A stretch of DNA of 64,000 nt, from NCBI GenBank assembly GCA_014727835.1, contig WJMT01000070.1, positions 79,464 through 143,463 on the forward strand. Direction: 5' to 3'. This document shows positions 15,918 to 25,240 of the stretch, in pieces. A program made the translations under genes and the position numbers. Each line of letters starts with the position of its first letter. Within the stretch, counting starts at the first letter, position 1. This stretch comes from Candidatus Aminicenantota bacterium. Lineage in GTDB: Bacteria > Acidobacteriota > Aminicenantia > Aminicenantales > Aminicenantaceae. Under the pieces are notes generated by a model. That model was not told where the DNA came from. It worked only from the letters and a program-made list of their open reading frames with translations, and ran no database searches.

Positions 15918-18900
15918 ATGAAAACCAGGCCTTTTCTCATCGCCTTTTGGCTTCTGCTCTTGATTTTTATTTTCTTCTTTTCAGAAATTCATTTGAATGC
16001 TCAGTACTACGGACGAAACAAAGTCCAGTACAAGTCCTTTGATTATAAGGTGTTGAAAACAGAACATTTTGATGTTTATTTCTATCCTGAAATGAAATAT
16101 GCTGCTGTTCAAGCAGCCAGAATGGCTGAACGTTGGTATGCCAGATACTCTCGTCTCTTAAGGTATGACCTTGAAGGCAGACAGCCACTCATCCTGTATG
16201 CCAGTCCCACCCATTTTCAGCAGACTACAGCGATCCCTGGAACCATAAGTGAGGGAACCGGAGGGGTTACAGAACTACTCAAAAGAAGGATCGTCCTTCC
16301 GTTTGGCGCAACTCTGTCAGCAACCGATCATGTGATCGGTCATGAACTGGTTCATGCTTTTCAATTTGATATCACCTCATTGGGAAATTCTTCGTATGCC
16401 AGAATGACCTCTCCGGTGCTGCGGCTTCCTCTATGGCTGATTGAAGGCATGGCTGAATACCTCTCTGTGGGTCCTGTGGATCCCAATACCTCCATGTGGA
16501 TGAGAGATGCTGTGAATAAAGGAGATCTTCCATCTATAAGAAAAATGAGAGATCCCAGATTTTTCCCATATAGATACGGACAGTCCTTATGGGCCTATAT
16601 AGCAGGGAGATGGGGCGACAGAGCTGTTTCCCGTATCATGAGGTCTGCAGCCCGAGCGGGAGATTACAAATCTGCTATCGAGAATTCTCTTAAAGTGGAT
16701 ATCCATACTCTATCCAGAGATTGGCACAGCTCTCTTGAAAACACCTATAAACCTTTGTTAAACAAAACTCAAGTTACACTCAAGTCAGCTCGTTCCGTGA
16801 TCAGGGGAACCGATGAGATCCGCTTGAATGTTTCTCCTTCCATTAGCCCGGAGGGAAAGAAAGTGGTTTATTTTTCCAGTAAAAATCTATTCTCTATTGA
16901 GATGTATATGGCTGATGTGAAAACGGGTCGGATTATAAGAAAATTCACCAGTACGGCCTTGAATCCTCATTTCGAAAGCCTTCATTTCATCAAATCAGCA
17001 GGAAGTTGGGATTTTCAGGGACAATATTTTGCTTTTGGAGCCATCAGCAAAGGAAAACCTGTCATCAGTATCATCCGGGCCCGGACAGGGAGAAAGAAAA
17101 AAGAATTGGCGTTCGCTCAATTGGATGAGATTCTGGGGCCGACTTGGTCTCCGGATGGACGATACATTGCTTTTTCTGCTCAAAAAGGAGGCACTTCTGA
17201 CCTCTACATCTATGATCTAAAAAAGGAGAGATTAAAAAGGCTGACCAACGATCCGTATGGAGACCTACAGCCCGCATGGTCTCCAGATGGAAAATCCATT
17301 GCCTTTACCACAGAAAGATTTTCAACAGATCTATCTGTGCTGAGCATCGGAAAGCTTGAGCTGGCTCTGATCGATCCTGTTTCCCGAGAAATCACCAGAA
17401 TCATTGGTTTCAATGGGGCTCAGAATCTCAATCCTCAATGGGCCGAGGATTCTGAATCTCTTTACTTTTCCTCTGATCAGAATGGCATCAATAATATTTA
17501 CATGATGGATCTGAATTCCCGGGATATCCTGCAGGTCACCAACGTTTATACTGGAGTCAGCGGTATCACAGGGACCAGCCCAGCGTTTTCTGTGGCCCGG
17601 AGACATCCTCTTATGGCCTTTTGTTTGTATAATGAAGGTGCCTACAGCATATATACAAAAGATTTATCCAGTTTGAAAACAGAGAAAAAGAAAGCTGTGG
17701 ATTTCGGAAAAATCAAGCCTTCTCTTCTTCCCCCCAGAAAGGAACCCGAGGGCGAGATCATTAAACTCATTCAAAATCCATTTTACGGGCTTCCTAAAAA
17801 AACAGATTATCCTGTGAGTGATTATAAACCCCGATTGAAACTTGATTTTATCAGTCAACCCAGTGTAGCGATCGGAGCGGACCGGTTTGGTCTGTATACT
17901 GGAGGCGGAGTCTCTCTGTTTTTCAGTGATATGCTGGGTTACCACAATCTGTCTACTATTGTTCAGCTCAATAACCGGCTGATCGATTCAGCAGGAGTCT
18001 TGGGCTACAAAAACAACCGGAAGCGTCTGCATTGGGGTGGTGTGATCCAGAGAATACCTTATGTAACAGGAGGATATGCCCTTGAACTTGGAGAATTGAA
18101 CGGAGAACCTGTGATTAGAGAAAAACAGTATATATTTCGTCAGATCAATTATCAGATATCCGGTTTTGCTTATTATCCATTCTCCAAATTCTTTCGGATC
18201 GAGCTTTCCGGAGGAACCCGGTTTATTCAATATGATAGTGAAGTGTGGACATGGACTTATTCTGGTTTAGACGGCATACGACTTGGACTGGATAAAGAAA
18301 AAATTCCCACTTCTCCGGGCTTAAACCTGACTTTCTTCCAATCTGCATTGGTGCATGACAGTTCAAATTTTGGAGCGACAAGCCCTGTTATTGGAAAAAA
18401 TTACGTTCTCAAGTTCTCTCCCTATTTTGGTACCATTGACTTTGTAAATGTGATTGCTGACTACAGGCAATATCTCATGCCTGTCCGTCCGTTCACTCTT
18501 GCTTTTCGTTTCCTTCATTACGGAAGATACGGAAAAGGTGCTGAAGATTACAGGTTGTATCCCATTTTTATTGGATTTGAGAGCTTTGTTCGTGGATATA
18601 ACACCAATTCTTTCAGTGTTCAGGAATGCGGCTCTGAAGGAGATTGTTTTTCTTTCAATCAGTTGTTTGGAAGCAAAATCATGGTCGCTAATGTAGAGCT
18701 CCGGTTTCCTCTTTTTCAAATATTGGGAATCGGCAAAGGGTACTACGGAGTCTTTCCTGTTGATTTTATTGCCTTTTTTGATTCTGGAGTTGCTTGGATG
18801 GAAAAGGAGGAAGACCGAGCCTGGTTTTTAGGAGGGGAAAGAAACTTGATATCAAGTGCGGGAGTGGGATTGAGAGCCAATCTGTTCAATTATTTTGTTC

Positions 18901-18980
18901 TGGGTTTATCCTATGTCACTCCCTTTAACAGGCCCGCAAAGAGCGGCTATATCCAATTTACTTTCATGCCCGGATTTTAA
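15918..18980 (+). CDS. HEXXH metalloprotease with PD40 propeller and Omp85-like barrel
   Basis: 1020 residues in three parts. After a signal peptide (1-28), residues about 40-290 hold a gluzincin-type zinc protease: HVIGHELVHAFQF (HEXXH, about residue 141) and the downstream glutamate in WLIEGMAEYLS. Residues about 300-600 are a TolB/PD40 propeller with repeats such as WSPDGRYIAFSAQKGGTSDL and WSPDGKSIAFTTE. Residues about 650-1020 look like an Omp85/surface-antigen barrel: SFVRGYNTNSF, NVELRFPL, AFFDSGVAW and a terminal Phe. The sequence suggests a protease carried on its own outer-membrane anchor; the order is clear, but the surface location is inferred. Confidence 0.85.
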   Translation: MKTRPFLIAFWLLLLIFIFFFSEIHLNAQYYGRNKVQYKSFDYKVLKTEHFDVYFYPEMKYAAVQAARMAERWYARYSRLLRYDLEGRQPLILYASPTHFQQTTAIPGTISEGTGGVTELLKRRIVLPFGATLSATDHVIGHELVHAFQFDITSLGNSSYARMTSPVLRLPLWLIEGMAEYLSVGPVDPNTSMWMRDAVNKGDLPSIRKMRDPRFFPYRYGQSLWAYIAGRWGDRAVSRIMRSAARAGDYKSAIENSLKVDIHTLSRDWHSSLENTYKPLLNKTQVTLKSARSVIRGTDEIRLNVSPSISPEGKKVVYFSSKNLFSIEMYMADVKTGRIIRKFTSTALNPHFESLHFIKSAGSWDFQGQYFAFGAISKGKPVISIIRARTGRKKKELAFAQLDEILGPTWSPDGRYIAFSAQKGGTSDLYIYDLKKERLKRLTNDPYGDLQPAWSPDGKSIAFTTERFSTDLSVLSIGKLELALIDPVSREITRIIGFNGAQNLNPQWAEDSESLYFSSDQNGINNIYMMDLNSRDILQVTNVYTGVSGITGTSPAFSVARRHPLMAFCLYNEGAYSIYTKDLSSLKTEKKKAVDFGKIKPSLLPPRKEPEGEIIKLIQNPFYGLPKKTDYPVSDYKPRLKLDFISQPSVAIGADRFGLYTGGGVSLFFSDMLGYHNLSTIVQLNNRLIDSAGVLGYKNNRKRLHWGGVIQRIPYVTGGYALELGELNGEPVIREKQYIFRQINYQISGFAYYPFSKFFRIELSGGTRFIQYDSEVWTWTYSGLDGIRLGLDKEKIPTSPGLNLTFFQSALVHDSSNFGATSPVIGKNYVLKFSPYFGTIDFVNVIADYRQYLMPVRPFTLAFRFLHYGRYGKGAEDYRLYPIFIGFESFVRGYNTNSFSVQECGSEGDCFSFNQLFGSKIMVANVELRFPLFQILGIGKGYYGVFPVDFIAFFDSGVAWMEKEEDRAWFLGGERNLISSAGVGLRANLFNYFVLGLSYVTPFNRPAKSGYIQFTFMPGF

Positions 18981-18995
18981 GGTGCGAAGTTCAGT

Positions 18996-19742
18996 TTAGA
19001 AGAGCCCGAACAATTTCATAGCCATAATGATGATGGCTAAAGCGAGGATGATGCGGATTATTTTTTCTCCGCCTTTCACAGCTGCACGGGCGCCCCACCA
19101 ACCTCCGATTCCATTTCCTGCCGCTAATACAAGGCCGTATCCCCAGTTCACATTTCCAGTGAATAGAAATATTGCAAAGGCAGGTATGGTGTAGATCAAA
19201 ATGATGAAGACTTTATGCATATTGACTCGGACTAAATTGACCCTCAACAGGTGATACAAGGCAGCCATAAAAAGAAATCCCACTCCCACTTGAAGAAATC
19301 CCCCATAAAATCCTATACCAAATAATGCGGGATAGATGAGCCAGCTTTGTTTTCTATGGATTTTGCTGTTTTCATCTTTATAAGAGCGGCCGAGAAACAT
19401 AGAGACAACAATGAAAAGGAGAACAGCTCCGAGAATTTTTTGAAACAGAGTATTGCTTACTTGAGTTGCTGCCAAGGCTCCGATCACAGCTCCAGGAAGT
19501 GTGAATAGAGCTAAAAACGAACTCTTTTTAAAGTCATGCACTTTATTTTTCTTAAATGAGGCTACGGCAAACACATTTTGAAGCACCAGGCCGATTCGAT
19601 TTGTCCCATTTGCTGCCGCTGCATCCAAACCCATGAATATCAATGTCGGCAGAGTGAGACTGGAACCGCCTCCTGCATTGACATTGATGAATCCAGCCAC
19701 AGCTCCCACACCAAAGAGAAGGAGAAAATGAGTCCATTCCAT
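18996..19742 (-). CDS. TauE/SafE family membrane protein (putative sulfite/anion exporter)
   Basis: 248 residues with about seven or eight membrane helices and two half-repeats, the pattern of the TauE/SafE family. The N-terminal VGAVAGFINVNAGGGSSLTL motif and GVGFLFMAAL in the second half are characteristic. Family members move sulfite, sulfonates or related organic anions; the substrate here is not predictable. It converges with the protease fusion (15 nt between stops). The start at 19742 has no strong Shine-Dalgarno. Confidence 0.9.
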   Translation of the reverse strand: MEWTHFLLLFGVGAVAGFINVNAGGGSSLTLPTLIFMGLDAAAANGTNRIGLVLQNVFAVASFKKNKVHDFKKSSFLALFTLPGAVIGALAATQVSNTLFQKILGAVLLFIVVSMFLGRSYKDENSKIHRKQSWLIYPALFGIGFYGGFLQVGVGFLFMAALYHLLRVNLVRVNMHKVFIILIYTIPAFAIFLFTGNVNWGYGLVLAAGNGIGGWWGARAAVKGGEKIIRIILALAIIIMAMKLFGLF

Positions 19743-19838
19743 TTGAAATCCGGTAAATTAAAGAATTTTTATCAGCAAGAACACCATCATACAATATTTG
19801 CAGATCTGAAACCAGTGACACCTGATTTTAATTGAGGG

Positions 19839-19867
19839 TTGCTCCCAAAGAAAAAATCAACCATAAT
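19839..19867 (+). promoter_or_regulatory. Candidate promoter of the Ste24 protease, short leader
   Basis: TTGCTC (19839-19844), a 17-nt spacer and CATAAT (19862-19867). The -10 ends only 10 nt before the ATG at 19878 and no Shine-Dalgarno is present, so the message may be almost leaderless. Confidence 0.45.
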
Positions 19868-19877
19868 ATTTATCAAG

Positions 19878-21002
19878 ATGAATCCTGATGCCATACATCC
19901 TCTCTTGGATAAAAGCGTACAAGAAAAAGCCAGATGTTATGAAAAGGAAAAACATCTCATTGGCTTATCAAAGCTTTTTGCCCTTCTGGTGATCATTCTT
20001 GCCTTTTATTTTTCCGGGTTCAGCCAGCAACTGGCTCATATATATCCCGATCGTTCTGTGATCCTGGCCTTTAGCATTTATGTGTTTTTTTTTCAGGCCA
20101 TCATATTTTTATGGACTCTTCCCTTTGATTTTTACAGCAGCTATTCTCATGAACACAAATGGGGATTTTCCAATCAAAGCATTTCCAATTGGTTGGTGGA
20201 GCAGGGAAAGTCGTTTTTCGTCAGTTTGGTGATCATGTGGATTGTCTTGGGTTTGCTTTTTTTCATTATGAGCCGATTTCCCTCTGTTTGGTGGCTGATT
20301 GCAGGACTGGCGAGTGCACTCGTGAGTGTGGTGTTTTCCACTCTTTTTCCCATAATTGTGTTGCCCATTTTTCACAAATACACCTCGATTCGGAACAAAA
20401 ATCTGAAAGAGGCTCTCAACGCCATCCTCTCCAAAGAAGGGCTGAAAAGCAGTGGTTTCTTTATGGAAGATATGAGCCGCAAGACGAAAAAGGAAAATGC
20501 ATTTTTAGCTGGATTGGGAAAGACCAGAAGAGTGGTTTTGGGAGATAATTTGGTTGACAACATGTCTGTGCCGGAAATCGTCTCTGTCGTGGCTCATGAG
20601 GTGGGACATTATAAATACAAACATATATGGAAATTCATCATCATCGGCACCTTTCAGCAGGTGGTGGTATTTTACCTGTTAAATGGGGTGATGCGCGCTT
20701 TTTCTCCCGATTTTTTAACCGGAATCAGAGAGAATCTGAATTTGTTTCCTCTGTTTGTTCTGTTTCTCTCCGCCATTTCGACTTTTTTATCTAGTCCTAT
20801 AGGAAATGCTTTATCCAGATCTTTTGAAGAACAGGCCGATCAATATGCCCTTGAACAGATCAAGGATCACAAATCCTTTTCAAATGCCATAGCTGGCCTG
20901 GCTAATCGAAATCTGATCAATGCTTATCCCAAAAAGTGGATCAAATTTCTATTTTATTCTCATCCTCCTGTGGGGGAAAGACTGGAAAAAGCAGAAAGGT
21001 GA
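19878..21002 (+). CDS. M48 family zinc endopeptidase, Ste24/CAAX protease-like
   Basis: A 374-residue membrane metalloprotease. The zinc motif SVVAHEVGHYKYKH (HEVGH, about residue 240) and the third ligand region SFEEQADQYAL (about 320) fit the M48A Ste24 branch, as does the block of helices in the first 175 residues with the WGFSNQSISNW segment. Related enzymes cleave membrane or prenylated proteins; in bacteria the role is envelope quality control at best. ATG 19878 is preferred; the TTG at 19839, 39 nt upstream, coincides with the -35 hexamer. Confidence 0.92.
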   Translation: MNPDAIHPLLDKSVQEKARCYEKEKHLIGLSKLFALLVIILAFYFSGFSQQLAHIYPDRSVILAFSIYVFFFQAIIFLWTLPFDFYSSYSHEHKWGFSNQSISNWLVEQGKSFFVSLVIMWIVLGLLFFIMSRFPSVWWLIAGLASALVSVVFSTLFPIIVLPIFHKYTSIRNKNLKEALNAILSKEGLKSSGFFMEDMSRKTKKENAFLAGLGKTRRVVLGDNLVDNMSVPEIVSVVAHEVGHYKYKHIWKFIIIGTFQQVVVFYLLNGVMRAFSPDFLTGIRENLNLFPLFVLFLSAISTFLSSPIGNALSRSFEEQADQYALEQIKDHKSFSNAIAGLANRNLINAYPKKWIKFLFYSHPPVGERLEKAER

Positions 21003-21058
21003 TGGTTTCTTTTCTGGAATTAATCTAGTATGATGAAAATAAGGTTTCCATAAACGCT

Positions 21059-22459
21059 ATGGATAAAAAAGAGGATAAAAACAAAACCAAGCTCATCCAG
21101 GAAAACAAAAAATTAAAAAGCAAAGTTTCCCAGCTGGAGTCTGGTTTTGTTGAAATAAAATTAGAACTGGATGCATTACAGAAAAAACAAAGAAACCTGA
21201 TTTCTGTCATAGAGACTACAGAAGATCTGTTTTTCGTACTGGGATTAGATGGGACTTTTATCCGTTTTTACCAAAGCTCCAAAGAAAAGGACTTTTTTCT
21301 GGATCCGAATAAAACCATGGGAAAGCATTTCAGTGAAGTTTTTCCTAAGAATGTCAGTGAACAGCTTCAAAATGCCATCAACCAAGTGGAAGACCATGGG
21401 AACGATTCCTTGTTTGAATATCAAATGGAAGAGAAGGGAACGGAAAACATATTCCAGGCAAAGGTGTCAAAGCTGGATGAAACAGGACAAAAATTTTTTG
21501 GATTTGTTTTGAGCATCAAAAACATCACAGAGTCAAAAAAAAGAGAAGATTTGCTTGTAGAGAACGAACAGAAATACAGGGCGGTTTTTACTCAAAGTAC
21601 GGAATATGTTTTTCTTGCTGATATTGACAGCAGGATGATCGTGGAGGCAAACCGGGCTGTTCAAAATTTATTGGGATACTCCGAGGATGAGATCAAAGAT
21701 TTAACTCTTTATGACTTTTTAGCTGTGGAAAAGGAAGATATCTATCTCAAGATTCTGGATGTTCTCAAAAAACACTCCTATTTTATTGGGGAAAGAAAAT
21801 TTCGGCGGAAAGACGGCAGTCTGGTGGATGCGGAGATCAGCGTGAGTATTGTTACTTTCAGCAAAAAAAGAGTATTGTGTTTTGTGGCTAGGGATATCAC
21901 TCCCAGGAAACTGGCCCAAGAACAACTCTACCAAGCGGCGACTCACGATCGGCTCACAGGATTGATGAACAGGCTGTTGTTCTATGACATGTTAAGCAAG
22001 GAGCTGGCAAGAGCGCGCAGAAATAAATATATGACAGCTCTTGTTTATATTGATTTGGATCAATTCAAGCTGATCAATGACACCAAAGGACACAGCACCG
22101 GAGATAAACTGCTGGCTGCAGTTGGAGACCGCTTGAAAAAGATCAAAAGAGATGGAGATCACCTGGCTCGAATGGGCGGTGATGAGTTTGTGGTGACTCT
22201 TCCTGAAATAAAAAAAGAAGAACATGCCATTGAGAAAGCGGAGAACATATTATCTGAGCTCCAAAATCCATTTGATATTGATGGAATGAACATACAGATC
22301 ACGGCAAGTGTGGGATGTTCGATTTTTCCTAAAGACGGGACCTCTAATGAATCTCTGATCAAAGCAGCTGATATGGCCATGTATTTTTCAAAGACACACG
22401 GCAGAAATCAGTGCAAGAGATATTCCCCTGAGATCAAGGGGGAAATCGGACGCCATTAA
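21059..22459 (+). CDS. PAS-PAS-GGDEF diguanylate cyclase
   Basis: 466 residues. A charged coiled coil (about 1-45) leads into two PAS domains (about 45-165 and 170-290, the latter with REDLLVENEQKYRAVFTQS and an RKDGSLVDAEISVS core) and a GGDEF domain (about 295-460). The active-site motif RMGGDEFVV is intact, and an RDGD sequence exactly five residues before it gives an RxxD inhibitory site, so it should make c-di-GMP with product feedback. No transmembrane segment or EAL domain, so it is a cytoplasmic sensor. Its stop overlaps the convergent PurF-like gene by 4 nt. Confidence 0.93.
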   Translation: MDKKEDKNKTKLIQENKKLKSKVSQLESGFVEIKLELDALQKKQRNLISVIETTEDLFFVLGLDGTFIRFYQSSKEKDFFLDPNKTMGKHFSEVFPKNVSEQLQNAINQVEDHGNDSLFEYQMEEKGTENIFQAKVSKLDETGQKFFGFVLSIKNITESKKREDLLVENEQKYRAVFTQSTEYVFLADIDSRMIVEANRAVQNLLGYSEDEIKDLTLYDFLAVEKEDIYLKILDVLKKHSYFIGERKFRRKDGSLVDAEISVSIVTFSKKRVLCFVARDITPRKLAQEQLYQAATHDRLTGLMNRLLFYDMLSKELARARRNKYMTALVYIDLDQFKLINDTKGHSTGDKLLAAVGDRLKKIKRDGDHLARMGGDEFVVTLPEIKKEEHAIEKAENILSELQNPFDIDGMNIQITASVGCSIFPKDGTSNESLIKAADMAMYFSKTHGRNQCKRYSPEIKGEIGRH

Positions 22460-23865
22460 GCATAGGGTTCTGTTCCATCCCAGCAATATGTGCACAGCCT
22501 TTGCTTCGGCAGACCAATGGCTTCCACCAGGTCATTGAGTTTTTGATATTTCAATGAAGTGAGGTTAAGCCTCTGTCTTATTTTATCCACCATTTGGCTG
22601 TATTTATCTGATCCATACTGAGTGTACTCCTGGATACCCGAAAAGTCTTGGCCTTCCAGCTGAATGATCGCTTTTCGGGCAGCCAAATCAAGCTCTGATT
22701 TTGACCTGGAAAAGTTTAGGAATTTGCATTTGAACAAAAGAGGAGGGCAGGCAGGTCTCATGTGAACCTCTAATGCGCCGAGGTCAAACAGTCTTTGTAT
22801 GGTGTCTTTGAGTTGGGTTCCTCTGACTATTGAATCTTCGCAGAAAAGAAGTTTCTTTTGACGGATCATTTTATGAACAGGAATGAGTTTCATGGTTGCG
22901 ACCAAGTCTCTGGATTTCTGTTCCTGGGGCATAAAGCTTCTCTGCCAGGTGGGAGTGTATTTCACAAAAGGTCTTTTAAAGGGAATCCCGGCCTTATTGG
23001 CATAACCCAGTCCATGAGCGATTCCAGAATCAGGAATACCTGCCACAAAGTCAGGTTGGATATCATCATTTTCAGAGAGCTTTGCTCCGCATTGATTCCG
23101 GACAAATTCAACATTGATTCCTTCATAAGAAGAGGAAGGATATCCATAATAGACCCAGAGGAATGCACAAATCTGCATGTTTTTTTGGGGGGATTTCTTT
23201 TGCTCAATTCCTTGTTCAGTCATGAATACAATTTCCCCAGGCCCAAGATATTGAATGGTCTTGAAATTCAAATTGGGAAATGCGCAAGTTTCCAATGTGA
23301 CTGCATAACTGTCTTTTTTTTCTCCCAATACAATTGGAGTTCTGCCGAGTTTGTCCCTGGAAGCATACAATCCTTTTTCAGTCAAAATCAAAATCGAGCA
23401 AGAGCCTTTTATGGATTCCTGGACGTTCACGATTCCTTTTTCAAAAGATTGCTCTTGATTGATCAGAGCGGCCACCAGCTCGGTCGGGTTGATCTCTCCT
23501 CTGCTGCTTTCAGAGAAATGAATTCCTTTGTTTTTCAAAGCTTTTTGATAAAGGAACTCCATGTTGTTGATAGCGCTCACAGTAACGATGGCATAGTCTC
23601 CAAGGTGAGAGCGAATGACCAATGGCTGATTTTCATAATCACTGATCACTCCAATGCCTGAGTTTCCTCTCAAGTCTCTGACTTCATCTGCGAATTTGGA
23701 ACGGAACAGAGCATTTTCTATGCTGTGTATGGATTTGAAAAAGCCGTTTTGCTTTTTTACGGCCAGACCTCCTCGTTTCGTGCCGAGGTGTGAATGATAG
23801 TCCGTACCAAAAAACAAGTCTTTGACCGCATTTGTTTTGGAGATGATTCCAAAAAAACCGCCCAT
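22456..23865 (-). CDS. Amidophosphoribosyltransferase homologue without the N-terminal cysteine
   Basis: 469 residues of the PurF family: an Ntn glutaminase-like domain (about 1-230) and a phosphoribosyltransferase domain (about 250-440) whose PRPP loop LLFCEDSIVRGTQLKD is intact. Classical PurF begins M-C-G-I and uses Cys as nucleophile; this protein begins MGGFFGII, with Gly at that position. It cannot use the usual glutaminase chemistry and may take free ammonia or perform another phosphoribosyl transfer. It ends in CTYCWDGTEPYA, a CxxC tail. I recall similar Cys-less homologues elsewhere, so this is probably an established subfamily. AAAGGAG precedes the ATG. Confidence 0.85.
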   Translation of the reverse strand: MGGFFGIISKTNAVKDLFFGTDYHSHLGTKRGGLAVKKQNGFFKSIHSIENALFRSKFADEVRDLRGNSGIGVISDYENQPLVIRSHLGDYAIVTVSAINNMEFLYQKALKNKGIHFSESSRGEINPTELVAALINQEQSFEKGIVNVQESIKGSCSILILTEKGLYASRDKLGRTPIVLGEKKDSYAVTLETCAFPNLNFKTIQYLGPGEIVFMTEQGIEQKKSPQKNMQICAFLWVYYGYPSSSYEGINVEFVRNQCGAKLSENDDIQPDFVAGIPDSGIAHGLGYANKAGIPFKRPFVKYTPTWQRSFMPQEQKSRDLVATMKLIPVHKMIRQKKLLFCEDSIVRGTQLKDTIQRLFDLGALEVHMRPACPPLLFKCKFLNFSRSKSELDLAARKAIIQLEGQDFSGIQEYTQYGSDKYSQMVDKIRQRLNLTSLKYQKLNDLVEAIGLPKQRLCTYCWDGTEPYA

Positions 23866-24044
23866 AAGATTTCTCCTTTATTGTATGAAAATCATTGTTA
23901 ACCTGGACTCTTCATAAAAAAATGGTGATGTATTTATTATTCATTTTCTTTCAGCGATATACAAGATTATTTGTAAGAACCTTTATCTGAACATTTTTCT
24001 TGTTTGTGTTTTCTCTTTTAATCGCCATTTTTTGACCTTCCAGG

Positions 24045-24142
24045 CGAGCCCATCTTACGGCATCTGTTTTGTTACAGGGCATTCGCAGTGAAGGACCACC
24101 ACTTCATGCTCTGTGCCTCGCATCTGCCGTTATCTTGACTCG
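24045..24142. other. Nested inverted repeat, candidate structured RNA (strand unknown)
   Basis: The 430-nt gap 23866-24295 has no credible reading frame but holds nested complementary arms: CGAG/CTCG (24045-24048, 24139-24142), ACGGCA/TGCCGT (24057-24062, 24125-24130), AGGGCA/TGCCT (24076-24081, 24114-24118) and GCAgTGAAG/CTTCATGC (24085-24093, 24102-24109). The layout is a long imperfect hairpin with internal loops. On the minus strand it would be a leader of the PurF-like gene, about 180 nt from its start. No match to ZTP, purine, guanidine or THF riboswitch consensus could be made by eye. It could also be a degraded element. Confidence 0.35.
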
Positions 24143-24295
24143 TGAATAATTCAAATTAATCATTTTACATCATAGGGATGATTAAACAACAAGGAATCTT
24201 CTCTGGTCCATTTAAATTTTTTTGGTTTTGGTCTATATTTATAGTGGAATTGCTTGATGCATAATGAGTATAATCAATAAAAAAAGGAGGATCAA

Positions 24296-25129
24296 ATGAA
24301 TAGACAACCGATTTGGATTTGTTTTGTGCTCCTTTTTGTTGTGTGCCTTTTCAGTCATTCTTGTGTGATCAGGATCGTAGACAAGTATGATAACAGAGGT
24401 TTGATTCCTATTGAAGACTATCAAAGAAACATCCGGTTTTCTCCCGGAGGAATGATATCGCTGAGAAATTTTGACGGAATCATAGAAGTCACAGGGTGGG
24501 ATCAAAATGAAGTCCAAATTTATGCAGAAAAGATGTCTCCCAGATCAGAGGGGAGTTCTATCCGCTTTGCCCTTCCAAAACATGACATTGCCCATATTGA
24601 ATTAGAGAAATACGGAGAAGAAAATATCTATATCAACACAAAATCAACTTCACGAGAGGGGGAAGACACCATAGTTGATTATTATATCAAGACTCCACGA
24701 TTGGTTTACATAAAGGAGATCCTTGCCCGAAACGGAGACGTCTTCATTGCTGATGTTTATGGATCTGTTTCCGTTAAGTTGGAAAAAGGAACCATTAAAG
24801 TGGACAATTTTTCTGGGAGTCTGGATGCTTCGGTTCTGGAAGGATCCATAAGCACACGTTTTTTTGATTTGAGAAAAGAGGATGTGATCACACTAAATTC
24901 TCAGCAGGGAGATATAGTGGTCCAACTGCAAAAAAGCGTTAATGCCCGTATCAAAGCCCTTTATCCCCAGGGCGAGTTTGTCACCGAATTTGATCTCAGT
25001 CATCAAGAATCGAAAGAAGATAATCAAGTGGATATGAAGTTGGGTGAAGGAGGAGCTTCTCTTTATATAACGGCCCATAATGGAGACATTGAGGTCAAGA
25101 TCATCGAGTCCATGGAAAATGATTCCTGA
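24296..25129 (+). CDS. DUF4097-like envelope lipoprotein
   Basis: 277 residues with a lipoprotein signal (lipobox FSHSC, Cys about residue 23). The body is built of short beta repeats, such as GMISLRNFDGIIEVTGWD, ILARNGDVFIADVYGSVSVK and SVLEGSISTRFFDLR, the pattern of DUF4097 proteins that probably form a right-handed beta helix. No enzymatic motif. A second, larger member lies at 57098-58402 in the ECF operon. GGAGG sits 6 nt before the ATG; a TATAAT at 24269-24274 could be its -10, though no good -35 is seen. Confidence 0.7.
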   Translation: MNRQPIWICFVLLFVVCLFSHSCVIRIVDKYDNRGLIPIEDYQRNIRFSPGGMISLRNFDGIIEVTGWDQNEVQIYAEKMSPRSEGSSIRFALPKHDIAHIELEKYGEENIYINTKSTSREGEDTIVDYYIKTPRLVYIKEILARNGDVFIADVYGSVSVKLEKGTIKVDNFSGSLDASVLEGSISTRFFDLRKEDVITLNSQQGDIVVQLQKSVNARIKALYPQGEFVTEFDLSHQESKEDNQVDMKLGEGGASLYITAHNGDIEVKIIESMENDS

Positions 25130-25168
25130 GATCAACCAGAAAAATAAATTTTAAATTTCGGGAGAATC

Positions 25169-25197
25169 TTGCATATTGCTGAGAAGATAATCATAAT
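25169..25197 (+). promoter_or_regulatory. Promoter of the DUF3014 gene
   Basis: TTGCAT (25169-25174), a 17-nt spacer and CATAAT (25192-25197), 43 nt before the start. Confidence 0.45.
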
Positions 25198-25240
25198 GAA
25201 ATATGATGAATAACTCGGGATAAAGGGAAAGGAGACAGAA

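Noticed and set aside
22858..23661. 267-codon plus-strand frame
   Set aside because: Antisense to the PurF-like gene; composition is that of a shadow frame.
24001..24142. Fragment of a transposase gene
   Set aside because: Translation of all frames shows stops and no transposase motif; described instead as a nested inverted repeat of unknown nature.
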